DNA of 51,628 nt from Idiomarina xiamenensis 10-D-4 (GCF_000299895.1 NZ_AMRG01000018.1:1-51628); one strand, 5' to 3'. Positions 1 through 10,012 are shown, counted from the stretch's first letter. Notes: a model not told the origin generated them from the sequence alone. Numbers and translations: made by a program.

Positions 1-870
1 GACGGGCAGCCTGTGAAGCCGGTGCCAGTTGACGAGTTCCGCATTGGTGTGGCGGAAACCTATGATGTAATTGTCCAGCCTAAGCAAAACAAGCCGTACA
101 CTATTTATGCTGAGAGCTTTGATCGAAGTGGTTATGTCAGAGGTACGTTAACGCCGGAACTTGGTCTTGAGGCTGAAGTGCCTGAACTACGGCAAGTTCC
201 TGAGCGAGGCATGGCCGCTATGGGCATGGGAGCGATGGCGATGTCCGGTGATATGAAAGGCAATAGCATGAATATGAAGCATATGGGCGGCAATAACAGT
301 CATATGACGCATAAAATGACACATAAAAAAGAGCTCCCGGTCGAAAACATTAAAATCAAACACCGTGAGTCCGGACATGGCGCCGGGGCGGCTATGATTG
401 CTACAAACCCGGTAAGCCGTTTGCATGAACCCGGGATTGGATTGGAAGACGTTGATCATAAAGTCTTAGTGTATACCGACTTGGTCGGCGCGCATGAATG
501 GCCGGATACGCGGGATCCCGAACGACAGATAGAGCTGCACTTAACGGGTAATATGGAGCGTTACATGTGGTCTTTTGATGGTCAGAAGTTTACCGAAGTG
601 GATGGCCCGGTTCAGTTTCATCATGGAGAACGACTGAGGTTGGTGATGGTAAACGATACGATGATGGACCACCCCATACACCTACACGGTATGTGGATGG
701 AACTTGAAAACGGACAGTATCCACGCCCACGCAAACATACGATTAGCCTGAAGCCGAGCGAAAAAGTGTCGTTATTGATAACGGCAGACGCGCCGGGTAG
801 TTGGGCGTTCCACTGTCACCTGTTGTATCACATGAAAGCGGGTATGTTCCGTGTGGTCAATGTCGCATAA
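1..870 (+). CDS. copA: Copper resistance multicopper oxidase CopA, C-terminal part (5' end outside window)
   Basis: The reading frame is open from base 1, so the gene begins upstream of the window; about 289 residues are visible. This family is a periplasmic multicopper oxidase that oxidises Cu(I) or sequesters copper. The visible part has a methionine- and histidine-rich stretch (roughly residues 70-110, repeated MGxM/MKHM-type motifs), typical of CopA copper loading. It then has the last cupredoxin domain with HPIHLHGMW and the C-terminal HCHLLYHMKAGM, which supply ligands for the type 1 and trinuclear copper sites. copB follows after 11 bases, so this is the head of a copABCD-type operon. 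Only the start, signal peptide and first domains are missing from view. Function is inferred from these motifs and context. Confidence 0.95.
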   Translation, partial: DGQPVKPVPVDEFRIGVAETYDVIVQPKQNKPYTIYAESFDRSGYVRGTLTPELGLEAEVPELRQVPERGMAAMGMGAMAMSGDMKGNSMNMKHMGGNNSHMTHKMTHKKELPVENIKIKHRESGHGAGAAMIATNPVSRLHEPGIGLEDVDHKVLVYTDLVGAHEWPDTRDPERQIELHLTGNMERYMWSFDGQKFTEVDGPVQFHHGERLRLVMVNDTMMDHPIHLHGMWMELENGQYPRPRKHTISLKPSEKVSLLITADAPGSWAFHCHLLYHMKAGMFRVVNVA

Positions 871-881
871 GGAGGACAATT

Positions 882-1625
882 ATGTACGGTAAATCATTAT
901 TAGTGGGTGCGGCGTTGTTGCCAGGTTTAGCAGTCGCCGGACATGCGAAAGAGGACTGGCCTGAACCCGTCAAAGAATATTACACCGGGCAAGTACTGTT
1001 CGATCGGTTGGAGTTAACGCGAACCAACGAGGAGGAGAATCTTGCTGTCTGGGACGTGATGGCTTGGTATGGCGGAGATTATCACCGGGTTGTCTTCAAA
1101 AGTGAAGGTGAAAACGTTCAAGATGACGGTGAGCCAACTGACCTTGAAAGTGCAGAACTGCTGTATGGATACTTGGTGTCTCCATTTTGGTCGTTTCAGG
1201 CCGGTATTGGTACGCGAGGCACCTTATCGTCGGATGCCTCGATGGAAAACTATGCGGTCTTAAGTTTTATGGGCTTGGCGCCGTACTGGTTTGAAATGGA
1301 TAATTCTTTGATGATGAACGAAGAAGGCGATGTCCAATTTGTTAGCGAAACCGAGTACGAGTGGCAGTTAACACAAACCTCGTACTTACAACCTCGCATT
1401 GAGTTAACAGCCAACCTGACAGACTCAGACAAATATGAACGGCAAAGTGGCTTGAGCAACTTGCGCGTGGGGTTGCGATATCGCCATGAAATAAGTCGTG
1501 AATTTGCCCCTTACATCGGTGTGTATTGGAACGGGGCGTTAGGAAATACGGCAGATGAAATGAAACGAATGGGTGAAGACACCACAGAAACAGGCGTGGT
1601 CCTTGGGGCCAGAGTTTGGTTTTAA
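882..1625 (+). CDS. copB: Copper resistance outer-membrane protein CopB
   Basis: A 247-residue protein. I chose the ATG at 882 because GGAGG lies at 871-875 and a signal peptide (GKSLLVGAALLPGLAVAGHA) follows directly; the frame stays open upstream into copA. The body is rich in aromatic and beta-prone segments and ends in an aromatic residue (ARVWF), as expected for an outer-membrane beta barrel. The recognisable CopB opening (KEDWPEPVKEYYTGQVLFDRLE) supports the family call. CopB is thought to bind or limit copper at the outer membrane alongside CopA. It is shorter than many CopB proteins because the Met-rich N-terminal extension is absent. Operon position between copA and copC agrees. Confidence 0.93.
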   Translation: MYGKSLLVGAALLPGLAVAGHAKEDWPEPVKEYYTGQVLFDRLELTRTNEEENLAVWDVMAWYGGDYHRVVFKSEGENVQDDGEPTDLESAELLYGYLVSPFWSFQAGIGTRGTLSSDASMENYAVLSFMGLAPYWFEMDNSLMMNEEGDVQFVSETEYEWQLTQTSYLQPRIELTANLTDSDKYERQSGLSNLRVGLRYRHEISREFAPYIGVYWNGALGNTADEMKRMGEDTTETGVVLGARVWF

Positions 1626-1651
1626 TTGATAATAAACAAAGAGGAAACAAT

Positions 1652-2002
1652 ATGAAAAACGTACTTAAATTAGCCTTCGGTACCGCGTTATTTTTTAGTG
1701 CATGGGCCAGCGCCCACGTCGGTCTGACATCCAGTAGCCCGGAGGACGGTGCGACTTTGTCCGAGTCACCAACGGAAATTACGATGAATTTTTCCGGTGA
1801 TGTTCGTCTGGCTAAAATTATGCTGCACTCAGATGACGGTAAAATGCATCCGTTGGGCTTTTCGATGAGCATGACTCCTAAAGCAGCGTACGAAATTGCT
1901 GTTAAAAATAACTTGGCGTCCGGTGGTTACACGGTTTACTGGACGGCCATGGGTGGGGACAGTCATAAAATATCGGGTGATTTTAGCTTTGAGGTGAAAT
2001 GA
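1652..2002 (+). CDS. copC: Periplasmic copper-binding protein CopC
   Basis: A 116-residue protein starting at the ATG at 1652 behind GAGGAAAC. The signal peptide ends at ...SAWASA, leaving a mature N-terminal histidine (HVGLTSSSPEDG), the usual Cu(II) ligand position in CopC. The rest is the compact CopC beta-barrel domain, with a second conserved histidine near the C-terminus (GGDSHKISGDFSFEV). CopC is a periplasmic copper carrier thought to hand copper to CopD. The stop codon overlaps the copD start, which suggests translational coupling. No defects seen. Confidence 0.93.
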   Translation: MKNVLKLAFGTALFFSAWASAHVGLTSSSPEDGATLSESPTEITMNFSGDVRLAKIMLHSDDGKMHPLGFSMSMTPKAAYEIAVKNNLASGGYTVYWTAMGGDSHKISGDFSFEVK

Positions 2003-2847
2003 TGACCCTTTGGAGTGTGGCCAGCGTTTTAACGCTGGCCTTTATATTCTGGCTTAACGCGGTGATGACCGCCTCGCCTTATATCGTTTATTTGTCCGGT
2101 TTTAAAAAGCAGTCTGAACGAAAGAATAGCCTTGTTGCGTTGCTTCTATTACTGGCAAGCCTTATGTATTTTTTTCTTAAAGTCGGTAGTTTTGCTGCTG
2201 AAGGCTTTGCCGGAGTGGTTGACACGACCTACATGCAATTTATATGGACCGGCCCTGTGGGGTTGTTCATCCAACTTCAGGTAACCGTTGCTGTTGCCTG
2301 GATTATTTACTCTGTTGTTAAGGTAACAAGCATACAGTGGATGCTATATGTTGTGGCGATTGGACTCATGGGATGGAGTTTTTTAAGTATCGGGCACGGC
2401 AGTGACGCGGTCTGGTGGGGAAAGCTAGCGCTTTTAACACATCTGTTAGTCGCCTGGGTCTGGTTTGGCAGTCTGAATTCACTGCGTAAGCTGGCAACCT
2501 CCGTATCACTTAATAAAGCGAAAATTATTATGGAACGTTTTGGAGGGCACATGTCTGCAGCGGTTCCGATACTCTTGATTGCGGGTGTGGTTATGTATCG
2601 AAGTGCAACCGGACAATGGGTACCAAAGCTGCCATTAACTTCATACGACACGGTATTGCTGGTGAAGCTTGTGTTTGTGGCGTTGATTCTTCTTGTCGCC
2701 GCACTGCATAAATTAAAGCTGGTACCCCAGTTGAATAATGAGTCGGCTGCGAAGCGACTGAAGCAATCGATAACGGTAGAAATGGTATTGGCTGTCACTA
2801 TTTTTATCCTGGCCTCTGCGCTAAGCAGCGTGTTTTCCCCCGGTTAA
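1999..2847 (+). CDS. copD: Copper resistance membrane protein CopD
   Basis: A 282-residue integral membrane protein with about eight hydrophobic segments, matching the CopD family that works with CopC in copper movement across the inner membrane. Two ATG codons are possible (1999 and 2002), both overlapping the copC stop, so CopC and CopD are probably translationally coupled. Membrane-embedded histidines and methionines (for example ERFGGHMSAAVP, SIGHGSDAVW, LLTHLLVAWVW) fit a copper path. Membrane topology and context support the name; transport direction cannot be read from sequence. Confidence 0.9.
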   Translation: MMTLWSVASVLTLAFIFWLNAVMTASPYIVYLSGFKKQSERKNSLVALLLLLASLMYFFLKVGSFAAEGFAGVVDTTYMQFIWTGPVGLFIQLQVTVAVAWIIYSVVKVTSIQWMLYVVAIGLMGWSFLSIGHGSDAVWWGKLALLTHLLVAWVWFGSLNSLRKLATSVSLNKAKIIMERFGGHMSAAVPILLIAGVVMYRSATGQWVPKLPLTSYDTVLLVKLVFVALILLVAALHKLKLVPQLNNESAAKRLKQSITVEMVLAVTIFILASALSSVFSPG

Positions 2848-2864
2848 TGTAAGGAATAAGAAGA

Positions 2865-3299
2865 ATGAAATTACTTGTGAGTGTTTTTATGGTTTCGGTA
2901 ATGTTTATTTCAGCGCCCAGTAGCGCCGAAAAACTATCTGAGCCGACCGCTGTGCTTGATGCATTTCGAACTGCTTTAACTGAAGGTGACACGGAGGTCG
3001 TTAAAGACGTGCTTTCCGATGATGTGCTTATCTTTGAAGGTGGTGGCGTTGAACGGTCCCTGGCTGAATACAGTGCTCATCATCTTAAGTCAGATATCAA
3101 ATTTAGCCAGGCGGTTCCTTCCAAGCTGATTGAAAGAACACGATATGAAGTGGCTAGCCTTGCTGTGATCACTTCTCGATATAGTATTTCCGGGGCGTAC
3201 AACGGGCGTGAGATTGATTTAACGATGAATGAAACTGTAACCGTTTCACATACCCCGGAGTCTGGCTGGAAAATTATCCGGATTCACTGGTCCAACTAA
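2865..3299 (+). CDS. Secreted NTF2-like / DUF4440 protein
   Basis: A 144-residue protein with a clear signal peptide (MKLLVSVFMVSVMFISAPSSA) and then a small alpha+beta domain. The opening helix (VLDAFRTALTEGDTEVVKDVLSDDVLIFEGG) and the ending TVTVSHTPESGWKIIRIHWS are typical of the SnoaL/DUF4440 NTF2-like fold. It starts 17 bases after copD with GGAATAAGAAG upstream, so it is very likely in the cop operon. No catalytic role is known for this copy. The periplasmic location and operon suggest an accessory role in copper tolerance, but that is inference only. Confidence 0.8.
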   Translation: MKLLVSVFMVSVMFISAPSSAEKLSEPTAVLDAFRTALTEGDTEVVKDVLSDDVLIFEGGGVERSLAEYSAHHLKSDIKFSQAVPSKLIERTRYEVASLAVITSRYSISGAYNGREIDLTMNETVTVSHTPESGWKIIRIHWSN

Positions 3300-3320
3300 C
3301 GTCAACCACAGGAGCTGATT

Positions 3321-4631
3321 ATGGCGGAACACGATCACGAACACGGACATCAGGGTTATCAGAAAGGAAGCCTTAGTCTTTGGGGGGCGGTGTCGCTGGG
3401 GACTGGTGTCATGATTGGCGCTGGTATTTTTGCACTGACAGGACAAGTTGCTCAGCTAGCAAGAGAGTGGTTTGTACTGGCGTTTGTGTGCGGCGGTATC
3501 ATTGCCGGTTTCAGCGCCTATTCGTATGTGAAACTGGCCAAAGCATACCCGTCAGCGGGGGGCATTGCGATGTTCCTCAGTAAAGCCTATGGGAAAGGAA
3601 GTGTGACGGCAATATTCGCACTCTTGATGTACTTTTCTATGGTGATTAATGAAAGTTTAGTCGCTCGGACATTTGCGTCCTATACCAGCCAATTAATTTC
3701 TTTTGAAGCGCAGTGGCTTGTCCCGTTGTTGGCGGTTGGTTTGCTGGTCTTTGCGTTTTTTATCAATATTTTGAGTAATCAGTTTATTCAAACGTTCTCG
3801 TTTTTTATGGCCTTTGTTAAGGCTTTAGGATTGGTGATTTTAGCGGCTGGTGGTTTGTGGGCCTCAGGCATTCAGTTTGAATCGATATCGGCTATTCCAG
3901 AAGAAGCTACCGGCGGCGGTATTTTAGCGGGGATTGCTTTAAGCATACTTGCGTACAAAGGGTTTACAACAATAACCAATAGTGGCGGTGAAATTGTTGA
4001 GCCCAAGAAAAATGTCGGGCGTGCCATTATTATTTCGTTGATTATCTGCGCGTTAATATATGTTCTGGTCACTCTGGCGGTTGGCTCGAGCCTGTCCATA
4101 GATGAGATTGTGAAAGCGAAAGATTATGCGCTTGCTGAAGCTGCCAGACCCGTCTATGGCGAGACTGGACTTTGGGTGACGGTCGCTTTTGCAATTGTCG
4201 CAACGGTATCCGGTGTGATCGCGAGCGCGTTTGCCGTCTCGAGAATGTTGGCTATGTTGACCAATATGAAACTTGTGCCACACAGTCATTTTGGGATGCC
4301 AGGTTCCATTCAGAAGCACACACTGGTTTACACTATCGTGATGGCTATGGTCTTAGCTGCTTTTTTCGATTTGAACCGAATCGCTTCGCTTGGTGCTATT
4401 TTTTATATCGTTATGGACATTGCGATCCACTGGGGGGTATTGAGACATCTTAGACAAAAAGTGAATGCCAATATTTACATACTTGTCAGCGCAATCGCGC
4501 TAGATGTCATTGTTTTAGCCGCTTTTATATGGGTGAAATGGACAAGCGATCCGCTGGTTATTTGGGCGTCTCTTATCGGTATGGCATTGATTGCCGCTGG
4601 TGAGATTTTGTTTTTACGTAAAAAGCGTTAA
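3321..4631 (+). CDS. APC superfamily amino acid/polyamine permease
   Basis: A 436-residue polytopic membrane protein with about 12 hydrophobic segments. The first one contains GTGVMIGAGIFALTGQVAQLA, the glycine-rich unwound-helix motif of APC transporters. The N-terminus before it is histidine-rich (HDHEHGHQ), unusual for this family and suggestive of metal contact. The gene lies 21 bases after the NTF2-like gene, behind an AGGAG site, and ends at a strong terminator, so it is probably the last cistron of the copper operon. The substrate is unknown. A role in importing or exporting a metal-chelating amino acid is an inference from context. Confidence 0.85.
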   Translation: MAEHDHEHGHQGYQKGSLSLWGAVSLGTGVMIGAGIFALTGQVAQLAREWFVLAFVCGGIIAGFSAYSYVKLAKAYPSAGGIAMFLSKAYGKGSVTAIFALLMYFSMVINESLVARTFASYTSQLISFEAQWLVPLLAVGLLVFAFFINILSNQFIQTFSFFMAFVKALGLVILAAGGLWASGIQFESISAIPEEATGGGILAGIALSILAYKGFTTITNSGGEIVEPKKNVGRAIIISLIICALIYVLVTLAVGSSLSIDEIVKAKDYALAEAARPVYGETGLWVTVAFAIVATVSGVIASAFAVSRMLAMLTNMKLVPHSHFGMPGSIQKHTLVYTIVMAMVLAAFFDLNRIASLGAIFYIVMDIAIHWGVLRHLRQKVNANIYILVSAIALDVIVLAAFIWVKWTSDPLVIWASLIGMALIAAGEILFLRKKR

Positions 4632-4637
4632 GAAAAA

Positions 4638-4657
4638 GAGCGCATAGCGCTCCTTTT
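4638..4657. terminator. Bidirectional rho-independent terminator
   Basis: A 6-bp perfect stem (GAGCGC/GCGCTC) with a 3-base loop, preceded by five A (4633-4637) and followed by CTTTT. It sits between the convergent permease gene and the glutaredoxin-MauE gene and can serve both. Confidence 0.85.
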
Positions 4658-5404
4658 CTAGTTCATTGTAAAAAACATCCAGATAGCCATAGCGACCATC
4701 ATGAGGTTTTCAGTGAGCGAAATGAAGCCTAACGGCACATTACTTGAGCCACCGACACAGGCACATTTTAGCTCACGTTTGTCGACATAAACGGCTTTAA
4801 AAACGGAGACAGAACCCACGATGCCTATGAATAACGCAATAGGGATGGAAATGACATGAGCAAATTCCGCTGCCATTAACAGACCCGCCAAGCCTTCGGC
4901 GTAGGGGTAAACACGGCCATAAGGCACCCATTTTTTGGCGAGAAGATCGTAGTTGAGAAACATGGTAGAGAATTTCTCTACGTCCTGGAGTTTGAGCAAG
5001 GCCAGAACCACCATCGAGAAACTGATGAACCACTCGATGGTTTGTCCGGTAAATGCGCGACCAAAAGACAACCACGACGTGGCTACGGAGAGGAGCGCTG
5101 TCATAATAAATAATGCAATAACGGGTCGGTAACTGGTTGCGTCAGGGTCAGGAAGAGGTTTTCCAAGAAAGGCTCGAACCTCTTCGTACCCACCGATGCG
5201 TTCATCACCAATAAACACTTGTGGAGTGGTATCGACGTTGTGTTTTTCCTTGAATATGTCGGTTTCCTCGCGGCTTTCCAGTAGGTTGTCGTCCACATCG
5301 TAACCGTTGGCTTTAAGTAAGTGCCTGGTTTTTAAACCAAAAGGGCATTGGTGGTCAGGTGTCGACATTCTGTAAAGCGTGGCTTTTTGAGTTGATTGAC
5401 TCAT
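4658..5404 (-). CDS. Glutaredoxin domain fused to MauE-type membrane domain
   Basis: A 248-residue two-part protein. Residues about 1-85 are a glutaredoxin-like fold: a CPFG motif near residue 20 (a single cysteine in place of CxxC), TPQVFIGDERIGGYEEVRAFL with the cis-proline and glutathione-binding motif. Residues about 95-248 form four membrane helices of the MauE/DoxX-like group, with ELKCACVGGSSNVPLGF near the end, where CxC could be a redox pair. MauE proteins take part in disulfide or redox handling at the membrane. Convergent with the copper operon and transcribed from its own promoter region. Probable role in thiol redox balance under metal stress; substrate unknown. Confidence 0.85.
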   Translation of the reverse strand: MSQSTQKATLYRMSTPDHQCPFGLKTRHLLKANGYDVDDNLLESREETDIFKEKHNVDTTPQVFIGDERIGGYEEVRAFLGKPLPDPDATSYRPVIALFIMTALLSVATSWLSFGRAFTGQTIEWFISFSMVVLALLKLQDVEKFSTMFLNYDLLAKKWVPYGRVYPYAEGLAGLLMAAEFAHVISIPIALFIGIVGSVSVFKAVYVDKRELKCACVGGSSNVPLGFISLTENLMMVAMAIWMFFTMN

Positions 5405-5674
5405 AGTGACGTCTCCTTACTTAAAAATGGTACATCTATATACGCATTATAGTCGCTGGAGGATTAGCATCTCTAATTGTGAGATTAAAAATTCATAAAA
5501 ATTGAAAATATATTTTAAATTTTGAAAAACTGGACAACTTTTTTTGATGGCTTTTTAACCGTTTATAAGAGCTGATTTTAAAAGAGTTAGGATATTTAAG
5601 GGGGGTAAAAGTTGAATATACAAGCTCTACAAGCGCTGCTATTAAAGAGCTTTGTATACAACTTTAGTTTTTTT
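5405..5674. other. AT-rich intergenic segment left of the ISL3 element
   Basis: 270 bases without a credible gene. It holds the promoter region of the leftward glutaredoxin-MauE gene next to 5404, then a strongly AT-rich stretch (about 5480-5540) running to the poly-T just outside the left inverted repeat at 5675. No clear terminator or small RNA is visible. Confidence 0.6.
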
Positions 5675-5698
5675 GGGTATACGGATTTAATGGTTGAT
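5675..5698 (+). repeat. Left terminal inverted repeat of the ISL3 element
   Basis: Begins GGGTATACGGATTT and pairs with 12589-12612 in inverse orientation over 24 bases with three mismatches. Confidence 0.9.
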
Positions 5699-5732
5699 GG
5701 GGCACCTTCACCCCATCAATCTGATACCACCC

Positions 5733-6447
5733 TCAGATGGTTGATAGATCGACTCCGTAGTTGAGTTCCTCTGCGAAGTCCGGCAGTCCGTAACCGATGG
5801 TTTTCTTGTAGAAAGGAGAGACCTTCGCAGTCGGTGCCTTCTTCTTGTGCTTCGTGGTGTAGAGCATTCGTGCCCGCATCACCTCGAAGGAGTAACCGCG
5901 CCCTTCACGGTTCTTGTCCTTGGCCAGTCGGTTGATGGACTCCGTGTAAGCGTTGGTGACGGGCATGTCCGTCTCGAAGTAGGTCATGGTCTCTTCGCGC
6001 CAGTTTCCCACTGCCCTGACCAAATCGCTCCAGACTTCCTTTTGGCCCTTCGGGATGGTGGCTATCCACTCGTCCAGGGCGGCTTCTGCCTGGAGCCGTG
6101 TGGTGGCGTCCCAGATGCCGTAGAAGCGCTCCTTGTGCTCGTAGGCGGCCAGCAGTTGCGGGAACGCGCCTGTCCAGGTCTCCATGATGAGGCGCTCCCG
6201 GTCTGAGACTTCGTGAGCGCGTTTCAGCAGGATTTTCCGGTCTCCCTTGAGAGTCCGGCTCTGGGACGGTTTCAGCTCCTTTCTGAGGCCCTTGCGCACT
6301 CTCTCTAGGGCATCGTTGGCCATGCGCACCACATGGAACTTATCGACCACGATACGGGCCTGGGGCAGCACAGCCTTGACCGCTGCCCGGTAGGGGTTCC
6401 ACATGTCCATGCTGACGATCTCGACCTTCTGCCGGTCTTTCAGCTTC
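5733..6447 (-). pseudogene. tnpA: ISL3 transposase, C-terminal part (split gene)
   Basis: This encodes the last 238 residues of an ISL3 transposase, cut off from its start by the inner mer element. It carries the second catalytic aspartate region (IVSMDMWNPYR), a DKFHVVR motif and the late glutamate region (NAYTESINRLAKDKN) of the DDE domain. Joining it to 10013-10587 at the duplicated ATCAG target restores one uninterrupted frame of 430 codons with no base missing. The gene was thus intact when the mer element landed. An in-frame ATG formed at 6449-6447 could start a fragment, but that would lack the DNA-binding domain. Confidence 0.93.
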
Positions 6448-6452
6448 ATCAG
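6448..6452. repeat. Target-site duplication, left copy (ATCAG)
   Basis: Five bases directly outside the left 38-bp repeat, identical to 10013-10017. A 5-bp duplication is typical of Tn3-family transposition. Confidence 0.95.
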
Positions 6453-6490
6453 GGGGTCGTCTCAGAAAACGGAAAATAAAGCACGCTAAG
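6453..6490 (+). repeat. Left 38-bp terminal inverted repeat of the mer element
   Basis: Starts GGGGTCGTCTCAG and ends ACGCTAAG. It differs from the opposite end at three of the first eight bases. The truncated merD frame runs into it. Confidence 0.95.
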
Positions 6491-6637
6491 CCGTTGCAAG
6501 GCCGCATCGTCGAACACGCCGTAGCCGCCCGTGGTGCAGGCCACCGGCCGTAACAAGCCGCGCACCAGGTAGTCGCGCACGATATGTACGCTCACCCCAG
6601 CGTTATGGGCCAGTTGCGATACCGTGTAGGCGCTCAT
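6491..6637 (-). pseudogene. merD: merD, truncated by the terminal repeat
   Basis: The first 49 or so residues of MerD are present ([20 protein letters not shown]..., the MerR-like winged helix), starting at 6637. The frame then enters the 38-bp repeat after ...DDAALQRL and stops at 6449 after host-derived codons. Normal MerD is about 120 residues, so its effector and C-terminal part are missing. MerD normally competes with MerR at the mer operator to switch the operon off; this remnant retains only the DNA-binding region. The junction probably marks the deletion endpoint that created the mini-transposon. Confidence 0.9.
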
Positions 6638-6654
6638 CGCACACCTCCTTGTCC

Positions 6655-8341
<1,687 letters not shown>

Positions 8342-8392
8342 ACCATCGTTCCTTATTCGTGTGGGCCGCCGTGTCGCACGGTCAGCCGTCTT

Positions 8393-8815
8393 TCACAAGC
8401 GCTTGGCGGGGAGTTCGCAGCCGTCCGGTCCGCAACGGCGATGCGCCGGCGACACGAAGTCCCAGATCGACACCCCAATCATCAAGGCCAGGCCGACGTA
8501 CATCAGGTTCGCCGTCCACCAGTTGCCGAGCAGCCAGACCGTGGCCGCAAACACGATGGCCGGGCCGATCATGCCGAGCAGACTGCGCAGCCATTGCCGA
8601 TGACTGAACCAACCCAGCGCGTTCGCCAGGAAGGCCAGCGCGGCAAACAGCGGCAGCAGGCGGCTGATGAACAGTCCCTCTTACTGGCTCAAGAAGCCCA
8701 GCCCGATGGCCGCGCCGAAGCTGGCGAGGGCTGGAAAGCAGGCGGCGCAGCCCATCGCGGAAACGACGCTGCCGAGCGCGCCGGTTTTATCGGCAATGCG
8801 TGTCATCAGTCCCAT
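8393..8815 (-). pseudogene. merC: merC interrupted by a nonsense codon
   Basis: From the ATG at 8815 the frame spells the Tn21-type MerC start (MGLMTRIADKTGALG..., with GCAACFPAL) for 44 residues. It then meets TAA at 8683-8681, where the family has tyrosine (LGFLSQ-stop-EGLFIS). After that the same frame stays open to TGA at 8393, giving exactly 141 codons, the normal size. A single base change (TAC to TAA) explains it. MerC is a four-helix inner-membrane Hg(II) importer; the truncated product would keep only the first helices, including the two-cysteine motif. MerT is intact and could substitute. Confidence 0.92.
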
Positions 8816-8850
8816 GAAGCGGCTCTCGCTGTTGTCGTTGGCTTGCTGGC

Positions 8851-9126
8851 TCACTGCTTGACGCTGGACGGATAGCCGGCGTCTGCGGTGGCCTTGGTCA
8901 GCTTCTGTACGCTGGCCTTGGTGTCGTCAAAAGTGACGACGGCCTCGCGCTTCTCGAAGCCCACATCGACCTTGCTCACGCCTTCGACCTTGGAGAGCGC
9001 TTTCTTGACTGTGATCGGGCAGGCGGCGCAAGTCATGCCGGGAACCGCTAGCGTGACGGTCTGGGTAGCGGCCCACACCGGGGCAACAGCGGCGGCGAGG
9101 GCAAGGGAGGCAAACAGTTTCTTCAT
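8851..9126 (-). CDS. merP: Periplasmic mercury-binding protein MerP
   Basis: Intact at 91 residues, the normal size. It has a signal peptide (KKLFASLALAAAVAPVWA) and an HMA fold with GMTCAACPITVKKAL, the two-cysteine Hg(II) site. MerP binds Hg(II) in the periplasm and passes it to MerT. I chose the ATG at 9126 because the signal peptide begins there and GGAG lies just upstream; the open frame extends to 9174 into merT. It lies between merT and merC, as in Tn21. Confidence 0.95.
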   Translation of the reverse strand: MKKLFASLALAAAVAPVWAATQTVTLAVPGMTCAACPITVKKALSKVEGVSKVDVGFEKREAVVTFDDTKASVQKLTKATADAGYPSSVKQ

Positions 9127-9139
9127 GATGAACTCCTGG

Positions 9140-9490
9140 TTAATAGAAAAATGGAACGACATAGGGAAATCCAAGCGCGACCAGGACCAGCACGGCCACG
9201 ATCCAGAAAATCAGCTTGTAGGTGGCGCGCACCTGCGGAATCGCGCAGACCTCACCTGGCTTGCATGCCTGCACGGGCCGGTAAATCCGCTTCCAGGCGA
9301 AGAACAGCGCCACTAGCGCCGCGCCGATGAACAACGGTCGATAGGGTTCCAGCACCGTCAGGTTGCCGATCCAAGCACCGGAGAAGCCCAGGGCGACCAG
9401 TACTAGCGGCCCCAGGCAGCAGGTCGATGCAAGAATGGCGGCCAGCCCGCCGGCGAAGAGCGCACCGCGCCCGTTTTGTGGTTCAGACAT
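9140..9490 (-). CDS. merT: Mercuric transport protein MerT
   Basis: Intact at 116 residues, the standard length. Three membrane helices, with the first-helix cysteine pair STCCLGP and the cytoplasmic-loop cysteines [12 protein letters not shown] that move Hg(II) inward. The start at 9490 ([15 protein letters not shown]) is the usual MerT start. It is the first gene of the leftward operon, behind an intact MerR-type promoter. With MerA damaged, import without reduction would be expected to raise mercury sensitivity if the operon is expressed. Confidence 0.95.
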   Translation of the reverse strand: MSEPQNGRGALFAGGLAAILASTCCLGPLVLVALGFSGAWIGNLTVLEPYRPLFIGAALVALFFAWKRIYRPVQACKPGEVCAIPQVRATYKLIFWIVAVLVLVALGFPYVVPFFY

Positions 9491-9525
9491 ACGTTGGCCC
9501 TTTTGAATTTGGATTGGATAGCGTA

Positions 9526-9556
9526 ACCTTACTTCCGTACTCATGTACGGAGTCAA
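9526..9556 (-). promoter_or_regulatory. mer operator and PmerT promoter
   Basis: On the minus strand, -35 TTGACT (9556-9551) and -10 TAAGGT (9531-9526) are separated by 19 bases, the over-long spacer typical of MerR-activated promoters. The spacer holds the dyad TCCGTAC-N4-GTACGGA (9534-9551). The site is identical in form to the Tn21/Tn501 operator, so it looks functional although merR is broken. Confidence 0.93.
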
Positions 9557-9561
9557 GCGAT

Positions 9562-9979
9562 ATGGAAAATAATTTGGAAAACCTGACCATTGGCGTTTTT
9601 GCCAAGGCGGCCGGGGTCAACGTGGAGACAATCCGCTTCTATCAGCGCAAGGGCCTGTTGCCGGAACCGGACAAGCCTTACGGCAGCATCGGACGTGGTT
9701 CGGGTGAAATTCGTGAAATCGGCACAGCGGCTGGGGTTCAGTCTGGACGAGATTGCCGAGCTGTTGCGGCTCGACGTTGGCACCCACTGCGAGGAGGCCA
9801 GCAGCCTGGCCGAACACAAGCTCAAGGACGTGCGCGAGAAGATGGCCGACTTGGCGCGCATGGAAACCGTGCTGTCTGAACTCGTGTGCGCCTGCCATGC
9901 ACGAAAGGGGAATGTTTCCTGCCCGTTGATCGCGTCACTACAGGGCGAAGCAGGCCTGGCAAGGTCAGCTATGCCTTAG
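9562..9979 (+). pseudogene. merR: merR with internal deletion and frameshift
   Basis: The first 43 codons match MerR ([20 protein letters not shown]...KPYGSI). The frame then shifts at 9690/9691, and the remaining residues (...[23 protein letters not shown]...[16 protein letters not shown]) continue in another frame to the TAG at 9977-9979. Compared with the family I recall (GSIRRYGEADVTRVRF), about 17 bases are missing. The loss hits the winged-helix region and shifts the frame, so no full regulator can be made, although the mercury-binding cysteines are still encoded downstream. The stop lies inside the terminal repeat, as in Tn501-type elements. Confidence 0.93.
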
Positions 9980-10012
9980 CGTGCTTTATTTTCCGTTTTC
10001 TGAGGTGCCCCC
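9975..10012 (-). repeat. Right 38-bp terminal inverted repeat of the mer element
   Basis: Read on the minus strand it begins GGGGGCACCTCAG and ends ACGCTAAG. It contains the merR stop codon. Confidence 0.95.

Noticed and set aside
5667..5674. Possible 8-bp target duplication of the ISL3 element
   Set aside because: GTTTTTTT does not match GAAAATTT at 12613-12620 beyond base composition.
8382..8612. Minus-strand frame of 76 codons in the merC region
   Set aside because: It is out of frame with merC, whose own frame is intact apart from one nonsense codon.
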